From the NCBI GenBank assembly GCA_031259035.1, contig JAIRLZ010000235.1, positions 1-18,062 on the forward strand: 18,062 nucleotides of DNA, given 5' to 3'. This document shows, one piece after another, positions 13,758 through 18,062 of this stretch. The stretch is from Treponema sp. (GTDB lineage Bacteria > Spirochaetota > Spirochaetia > Treponematales > Breznakiellaceae). The translations under genes and the position numbers were made by a program. Position 1 is the first letter of the stretch, and the number at the start of each line of letters is the position of its first letter. The notes under the pieces are model-generated. The model was not told where the DNA came from. It did no database searches and worked only from the letters and a program-made list of their open reading frames with translations.

Positions 13758-14701
13758 ATTTGTTTTCAAAAGCGGCGGCGCGGGTTTTCGCGCTGTCGTT
13801 ACTAGTTTCGGCGGTTTCATCGCCGATTTTCGCTTCTCCGGTCAAAGATGAGAGCGTTCCGCTCCGTGTCGGCATCATGCCGGACGCTGACTCCATGCCG
13901 TTTATGCTTGCCCGCGATGAAGGGCTGTTTGAGCGGGAAGGCGTCGCCGTGGAACTGATGGCCTTCTCAAATCCGCAGGAACGGGACGCGGCGTTGCAGG
14001 CGGGCAAAATTGACGGCGCCATTTCCGACTTGTTGGCCGCGGCGTTTTTCGCGGCTGGAGGCTTTGACGTAAAAATCACGAGCCTTACAGACGGACGCTA
14101 CGGCATCGCCGCGTCTTCCTCATCAGGCGTCGCCAGCCTCGCGGACGTGCAGGGCAAGAAGATCGGGCTTTCAACCAACACCATTATTCAATACACCGTT
14201 GACGCCCAGTTGGAAAAAGCCGGAATTCCCTCCGGTTCGTATGAACCGGTGTCCATTCCCCGTATGCCGGTGCGTCTGGAAATGCTTTTGAACGGTCAAA
14301 TAGACGCGGCAAGCCTGCCCGAACCCCTGCTTACCGCAGCGGTCGCCCAAGGCGCGACGTTGCTTTCCACAACAGACACCATTGGCGTTGACGCGGGCAT
14401 TATGCTTTTCTTGACAAAAACGCTTGACACGCGGCTTGGGGACATCCAAAAATTATACCGCGCGTACACCGCCGCCGCGCAGAAAATCAACGCGGATCCC
14501 GACGCATACCGCGAGTATTTGGTGGAAAAAGCGTCTTTCCCGGCTGCCGTAAAAGACGCCTACCAGTTTGTGCGGTACCGCAATCCCACCCTGCCCGATG
14601 AGGCGCAGATAGAACAGGCTTTCGCGTGGCTCAAAGAGCGGGATCTTCTTTCAGTAGACCTCAAGGCGTCTGATTTAATTGATGGAAGGGGAATCAACTA
14701 A
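13754..14701 (+). CDS. ABC transporter substrate-binding protein, NMT1/SsuA-like
   Basis: This 315-residue periplasmic binding protein belongs to the NMT1/THI5-SsuA-TauA fold, which captures thiamine precursors, sulfonates, taurine or similar small solutes. ATG 13754 overlaps the previous stop codon as ATGA, with GAAGGG about 11 nt upstream; an ATG at 13745 would have its Shine-Dalgarno too close. The signal peptide runs to about residue 28 (SPIFAS) with no lipobox cysteine, so it is soluble. Family features are LRVGIMPDADSMPFMLARDE, GLFEREGVAVELMAF, QAGKIDGAISDLLAAAFF, VQGKKIGLSTNTIIQYTVD and GQIDAASLPEPLLTAA. The ATPase begins 3 bp after its stop codon. The ligand cannot be told from sequence. 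Confidence 0.88.
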   Translation: MNLFSKAAARVFALSLLVSAVSSPIFASPVKDESVPLRVGIMPDADSMPFMLARDEGLFEREGVAVELMAFSNPQERDAALQAGKIDGAISDLLAAAFFAAGGFDVKITSLTDGRYGIAASSSSGVASLADVQGKKIGLSTNTIIQYTVDAQLEKAGIPSGSYEPVSIPRMPVRLEMLLNGQIDAASLPEPLLTAAVAQGATLLSTTDTIGVDAGIMLFLTKTLDTRLGDIQKLYRAYTAAAQKINADPDAYREYLVEKASFPAAVKDAYQFVRYRNPTLPDEAQIEQAFAWLKERDLLSVDLKASDLIDGRGIN

Positions 14702-14704
14702 AAC

Positions 14705-15472
14705 GTGAGCGAGGTGATCCTTCGTTCAGTATCCCTATCATACCCCTTTGCCGGCGGCAAGATGTTGCCGGCGTTGGAGGGTATATGTATGGATATACAG
14801 AGCGGCGCCATCGCCGCTCTGCTTGGACCTTCGGGCTGCGGCAAGACAAGCCTCATCCACATTATCGCGGGCTTGCGGCGGCAGTCCAGCGGCGAAGTGA
14901 CAATTGACGGACAGGCGGTACACGGCGTACGAAAGCAAACCGCGGTTATTTTTCAGGATTACGGTCTTCTGCCGTGGAAAACCGTGGTTGCCAACGCCGA
15001 ATTGCCCCTGCGTCTCGCTCGCGTCCCGAAAAGAGAGCGCATGGAGCGGACGCGGCGCCTGCTTGAAGAGTTTCAGCTTGAACGCTTTGGCGAACAGTAC
15101 CCAAGCCGGCTTTCCGGCGGCATGAAACAGCGGCTCGCCATTGCCCGCGCCCTTGCGTCCGAACCGGATCTGCTCCTGATGGACGAGCCTTTTTCCAGCC
15201 TCGACGCCCTTTCCCGCGAGGAGGCGCAACGCTTTCTGCTTTCAATCCGTCAAAAAACAGCGCGGGAAAAGCGGCGTTTTACAATTATTATGGTCACCCA
15301 CTCAATTGAAGAGGCCGTGTACCTTGCGGATACGGTGTTCGTGATAAAAGGGAGAAATCCGGGTGTAACGGCGGCGCGAGTTGACAATGAGAAAGGGTTG
15401 GACGCCGATTTCAGAAAAACCGCCTCGTTTTATGAACGGTGCGGAATTATACGGGAATTGCTGGAAAAATGA
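14705..15472 (+). CDS. ABC transporter ATP-binding protein, SsuB/TauB/ThiZ-like
   Basis: This 255-residue cytoplasmic ATPase would energise import by the neighbouring binding protein. All motifs are intact: Walker A GPSGCGKT (41-48), Q-loop Gln84 in IFQDYGLLPWKTV (the 'LLPW' form is typical of nitrate/sulfonate/taurine importers), signature LSGGMKQR (136-143), Walker B LLLMDEP (Glu161), D-loop SSLDALSR and H-loop His199 in MVTHSIEEA. The start is GTG 14705; an AAGGGG lies rather far upstream (about 14 nt), and the gene is probably translated by coupling. No permease gene precedes or follows it. The operon stops here, just before a mobile-element end at 15486. Confidence 0.93.
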   Translation: MSEVILRSVSLSYPFAGGKMLPALEGICMDIQSGAIAALLGPSGCGKTSLIHIIAGLRRQSSGEVTIDGQAVHGVRKQTAVIFQDYGLLPWKTVVANAELPLRLARVPKRERMERTRRLLEEFQLERFGEQYPSRLSGGMKQRLAIARALASEPDLLLMDEPFSSLDALSREEAQRFLLSIRQKTAREKRRFTIIMVTHSIEEAVYLADTVFVIKGRNPGVTAARVDNEKGLDADFRKTASFYERCGIIRELLEK

Positions 15473-15485
15473 GGTTAGGGCGGTT

Positions 15486-15545
15486 TATTGGAACACGCGG
15501 GTGAACTATCCCGCCCTGAAGGGCGGGGTAGTTCATTTCAACCCC
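15486..15545 (+). mobile_element. Solo IS200/IS605-like right-end hairpin
   Basis: TATTGGAACACGCGGGTG (15486-15503) leads into a 15-bp stem: TGAACTATCCCGCCC (15502-15516), loop TGAA, GGGCGGGGTAGTTCA (15521-15535), with one G-T type mismatch. A CCCGCCC...GGGCGGG hairpin at the extreme right is characteristic of many tnpB-bearing IS200/IS605 elements (family knowledge). No tnpA or tnpB is present: the end sits 13 bp after the ATPase stop. A second, split copy flanks the IS4 remnant (5510-5527 and 6796-6807). The sequence GGGGTAGTTCATTTCAACCCC region (15525-15545) can also form an alternative hairpin that excludes the first. A terminator role for the ABC operon is possible. Confidence 0.55.
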
Positions 15546-15574
15546 TTGTGTAGTCCGCCTTTATATGATATTAT
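15546..15574 (+). promoter_or_regulatory. cysE promoter
   Basis: TTGTGT (15546-15551) and TATTAT (15569-15574) are separated by exactly 17 bp. Transcription would begin near 15581, giving a leader of about 26 nt with AAAGGAGG before the ATG. The promoter lies immediately right of the mobile-element hairpin. Confidence 0.6.
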
Positions 15575-15606
15575 AACCATAGCGTTAATAAGAAAAAGGA
15601 GGCCTT

Positions 15607-16620
15607 ATGCATCACGACATTAGGACTTTAACCGGTATGCTTGTTGAAAGCTACCGCAAACATGAAGACATCATCAAAGTTGATACGAACAACCAACTCA
15701 ACCGGAGCGTCATTATTGAAATTCTTGAAACGCTGCGTTGTCTCCTTTTCCCTGGTTATTTCGGCAAAAAAAATATTACAAGCGCGTCAGTGGAATATTA
15801 CGCCGGCAACCTGCTTGAAGACGTCAGATTCAAACTTTCAAAACAGATACATTTCGCCCTTCGTCAAAACAGCGCCGCCGGTACCGGCGACAGCGCGACA
15901 ACTGACGCCGCCAATAAAGGGCTTGCCGAAAAAGCGGAACACACCGCCGTCGCGTTCCTGTCAAAGCTGCCTGAAATAAGGGAGAAACTCGACGCCGATG
16001 TTTCAGCCACCCTTGACGGCGATCCCGCCGCGACCGGCAAGGATGAAATCATCTCGTCTTATCCCGGCTTGTACGCCATCATGGTGAACCGTTTGGCGCA
16101 TGAACTCCACATTCTCTCCGTGCCGCTCATTCCCCGCATCATGACCGAACACGCCCACAGCCTCACCGGTATTGACATACATCCGGGCGCGTCCATTGGC
16201 TCCTATTTTTTCATTGACCACGGCACCGGCATCGTGATTGGCGAGACCACGGTCATCGGCAATCATGTGAAACTATACCAAGGCGTCACCCTGGGGGCGC
16301 TCTCGACCAGCGGGGGGCAAAGCCTCAAAAACGTGAAACGCCACCCCACCATTGAGGACAACGTCACCATTTATTCCGGGGCGTCCATTTTGGGCGGCTC
16401 AACCGTCATCGGTGAGGGAGTCGTGGTAGGCAGCAACGCCTTCATCACCCAAACCGTGCCTGAACAGACCAAAGTAAGCGTGAAGAACCCGGAATTGCGG
16501 TACAAGAAGCGCGCCGCGCCCGCCGCGGAATGCCCTCCCTCATGTCCGCTTAGACAGGATGACGATCAGTGGTCGCACAAGGAATTTGAACAGGATCCGC
16601 TCTGGTTTTACACCATATAG
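15607..16620 (+). CDS. cysE: Serine O-acetyltransferase (EpsC/CysE type)
   Basis: This 337-residue enzyme acetylates L-serine with acetyl-CoA, the first step of cysteine synthesis, in the cytoplasm. The N-terminal alpha domain is long (about 190 residues), as in the EpsC subgroup, with YPGLYAIMVNRLAHELHILS leading into the left-handed beta helix. The beta helix starts at GIDIHPGASIGSYFFIDHGTG with the catalytic His in DHGTGIVIGET, then NHVKLYQGVTLGALS, KRHPTIEDNVTIYSGASILG and GEGVVVGSNAFIT. The C-terminus is longer than usual (CPPSCPLRQDDDQWS...). The residues around 100-150 vary and contain an acidic/Ala-rich insert. A strong Shine-Dalgarno and a promoter precede it. No cysteine synthase is seen next to it. 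It converges on scpB with a 3-bp gap. Confidence 0.95.
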   Translation: MHHDIRTLTGMLVESYRKHEDIIKVDTNNQLNRSVIIEILETLRCLLFPGYFGKKNITSASVEYYAGNLLEDVRFKLSKQIHFALRQNSAAGTGDSATTDAANKGLAEKAEHTAVAFLSKLPEIREKLDADVSATLDGDPAATGKDEIISSYPGLYAIMVNRLAHELHILSVPLIPRIMTEHAHSLTGIDIHPGASIGSYFFIDHGTGIVIGETTVIGNHVKLYQGVTLGALSTSGGQSLKNVKRHPTIEDNVTIYSGASILGGSTVIGEGVVVGSNAFITQTVPEQTKVSVKNPELRYKKRAAPAAECPPSCPLRQDDDQWSHKEFEQDPLWFYTI

Positions 16621-16623
16621 GGA

Positions 16624-17172
16624 CTATTCCTCACGCTTCAATTCAAACCTGTCCTGCTCGGCTTCATTGAGCTTCGGGAGGTCGGCGATGCTGTTAAGCC
16701 TGAATTGTTTGAGGAACTCTTTGGAGGTGCCATATTGAATGGGCTTGCCCGGCACGTCTTTTTTTCCCACTTCCCTGACAAGCTCTTTTTCCAAGAGCAG
16801 GCGGATCATCGTGTCCGCGGATACGCCGCGTATCGCCTCAACTTCGCTTTTTGTAATGGGTTGGGAATAGGCTATAATGGAAAGCGTTTCCATCGCCGCC
16901 CGTGACAACCGGGATTCGTTCTTTCTGCCGTAGCGGTCTTTAAGGTTGTCCCAGTACTCTTTCTTGGGTGAAATCATAACGCCGCCGCTTATGCGCGTCA
17001 GTTCAACGCCGGATGACTCGTGGGCGTAGCGTTTGGCAAGGTTTTCCAGGGCTTGGTTTACAATATCCCGCTCAAATCCCGATATACGGACAAGCGCGGA
17101 CTCTTCAACAGGCTCTGATTCGAGGTACAGTATCGCTTCTATGAGCGCGGTCTCTTTTTCCATGTTTTGCAT
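16624..17172 (-). CDS. scpB: Segregation and condensation protein B (ScpB)
   Basis: This protein of about 182 residues dimerises and binds the kleisin ScpA in the SMC condensin complex that organises and segregates the chromosome. Two winged-helix domains are expected. Conserved features are LIEAILYLESEPV at the N-terminus, GGVMISPKKEY, and the hallmark LSRAAMETLSIIAYSQPITKSEVEAIRGVSAD, followed by LLEKELVREVGKKDVPGKPIQYGTSKEFL (split here by description). The start may be ATG 17172, TTG 17175 or ATG 17163. None has a Shine-Dalgarno sequence. A TATACT box (17190-17185) ends 12 nt before ATG 17172, with a weak TATACA 18 bp further upstream, so the leader is short or absent. ScpA is not in the window. 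Confidence 0.94.
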   Translation of the reverse strand: MQNMEKETALIEAILYLESEPVEESALVRISGFERDIVNQALENLAKRYAHESSGVELTRISGGVMISPKKEYWDNLKDRYGRKNESRLSRAAMETLSIIAYSQPITKSEVEAIRGVSADTMIRLLLEKELVREVGKKDVPGKPIQYGTSKEFLKQFRLNSIADLPKLNEAEQDRFELKREE

Positions 17173-17258
17173 CAACTAGGCGCCAGTATACCATAATTCC
17201 CGTTATTTTGTATAGTTCCGCTCCTTTCGCCTTTTGCAAACATCCGGCAAGCATACGG

Positions 17259-17287
17259 TTGTCTTTTATCCGCTTTTCCGGTACAAT
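17259..17287 (+). promoter_or_regulatory. Promoter of the LDH2-family gene (apparently leaderless)
   Basis: TTGTCT (17259-17264) and TACAAT (17282-17287) are 17 bp apart. The ATG begins at 17296, 8 nt after the -10, where transcription should start. The intervening CTCCCCCC is all-pyrimidine, the opposite of a Shine-Dalgarno sequence. Confidence 0.6.
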
Positions 17288-17295
17288 CTCCCCCC

Positions 17296-18062
17296 ATGAT
17301 ATATATCGCCAGACTTGAACTGGAAAATTTGTGTTCTTCTATTTTTCAAAAACTCGGCATTCCACAGGAAGAAGCCGATGATTCCGCAAAAATTCTCGCA
17401 GCGGCTGACGCCCGCGGCATTAAAAGCCACGGGGTGCAGCGCATGAAACGCTATGCGGACGGCATTAAGGCCCATCTTATAAAAGGAAATGTACAGCCAA
17501 CCGTACTGCGTAAAACGCCGGTTTCGCTTGTACTGGACGCTGAGGGAGGCATGGGGCTTTCTTTAAGCGTCAAAGCCATGAAACAGGTTGTCGCTATGGC
17601 GCAAGAGCATGGGATTGGCGTGTGCAGCATCCGCAATTCAAACCATTTCGGCATCGCCGGGTATTATACGGAAATGGCGGCAAAGGAAGACATGATAGGA
17701 GTCGCCTTGACCAATACAGCCGCGCTCGGCGTACCGACCTTTGCGAAGAAAGCCATGTTCGGCACCAACCCGATAGCGTTCGCCGCGCCCGGACACAACG
17801 GCAGGCGTTTCAGCCTTGATATGGCGACGACGGCAACGACTCGCGGGGTCATCGAGATGTACGAAAAGACCGGGCAAAAAATACCGCCGGGACTGGCGGT
17901 TGACATACATGGGCTGCCCGCCGAAGATCCGGCGAGACTGCTTGACGACATGCTCTATCAGCGGGGAGGCGGACTGTTGCCCTTGGGCGCTGAACAAGAC
18001 TCTTCCCGCGGCTACAAAGGCTACGGATTAGCCGTGATGGTTGACATTTTAACCGCCCTCTG
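17296..18062 (+). CDS. LDH2-family malate/L-lactate/ureidoglycolate dehydrogenase, 5' part
   Basis: The frame from ATG 17296 stays open to the window edge (255 complete codons; the family is usually 330-360). It is a cytoplasmic NAD(P)-dependent 2-hydroxyacid oxidoreductase of the LDH2 fold, unrelated to ordinary malate or lactate dehydrogenases. Signatures are ADARGIKSHGVQRMKRY (residues about 37-53, containing the catalytic His), EGGMGLSLSVKAM, IRNSNHFGIAGYY, TNTAALGVPTFA, FGTNPIAFAAPG, and FSLDMATTATTRG. The late RGYKGYGLAVMVDILTA also matches. Substrate (malate, lactate, ureidoglycolate, sulfolactate or an imino acid) cannot be fixed. Malate would fit the malic enzyme and fumarase genes in the window, but they are 12 kb away. 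Confidence 0.9.
   Translation, partial: MIYIARLELENLCSSIFQKLGIPQEEADDSAKILAAADARGIKSHGVQRMKRYADGIKAHLIKGNVQPTVLRKTPVSLVLDAEGGMGLSLSVKAMKQVVAMAQEHGIGVCSIRNSNHFGIAGYYTEMAAKEDMIGVALTNTAALGVPTFAKKAMFGTNPIAFAAPGHNGRRFSLDMATTATTRGVIEMYEKTGQKIPPGLAVDIHGLPAEDPARLLDDMLYQRGGGLLPLGAEQDSSRGYKGYGLAVMVDILTAL

Overview
The window most likely comes from a spirochaete chromosome, probably Treponema or a close relative from a gut community. This is inferred from four things: a recJ - M23 peptidase - fliW - csrA gene string, an unusually long RecJ with an insert inside its catalytic core, a BspA-like leucine-rich-repeat protein, and compact housekeeping genes mixed with IS debris. No rRNA, tRNA or CRISPR array was seen.

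Layout. Positions 1-175 (minus) hold the N-terminus of an IS1182-like transposase that runs off the left edge. Positions 493-5291 (all minus) form a metabolic block: pyrimidine-nucleoside phosphorylase, a class I fumarase alpha-type subunit, an MscS-type channel and malic enzyme. Malic enzyme and mscS are separated by 3 bp and read as one operon. A roughly 100-bp triple-hairpin element (1834-1934) lies between the phosphorylase and fumarase genes. Positions 5292-6820 are a graveyard of mobile DNA. A decayed IS4-type element with recognisable terminal inverted repeats sits inside an older hairpin-bearing sequence that looks like the right end of an IS200/IS605 (TnpB-type) element. An uninterrupted copy of that right end is found at 15486-15545.

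Positions 7001-10905 (plus) carry recJ, an M23 peptidase, fliW and csrA, packed as an operon and ending at a hairpin-plus-T terminator at 11251-11280. FliW and CsrA form a known partner-switch controlling flagellin translation, so this block links envelope and flagellar functions with DNA repair. A fragment of a surface-type protein follows csrA, then a secreted leucine-rich-repeat protein with eight contiguous 69-bp repeats.

Positions 12609-15472 (plus) hold an Fe-S aldo/keto reductase overlapping an NMT1/SsuA-type substrate-binding protein, then an SsuB/TauB-type ATPase. No permease gene is present. Serine O-acetyltransferase (cysE) follows behind a good promoter and converges on scpB (minus). 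The right edge cuts an LDH2-family dehydrogenase.

The most notable signals are: (i) recJ and the LDH2 gene appear to have leaderless promoters, with -35 and -10 boxes 17 bp apart and the ATG 8-9 bp past the -10; (ii) the nested transposon fossil and its uninterrupted sibling copy; (iii) the triple-hairpin element; (iv) partner genes missing for fumarase (beta subunit) and the ABC importer (permease).
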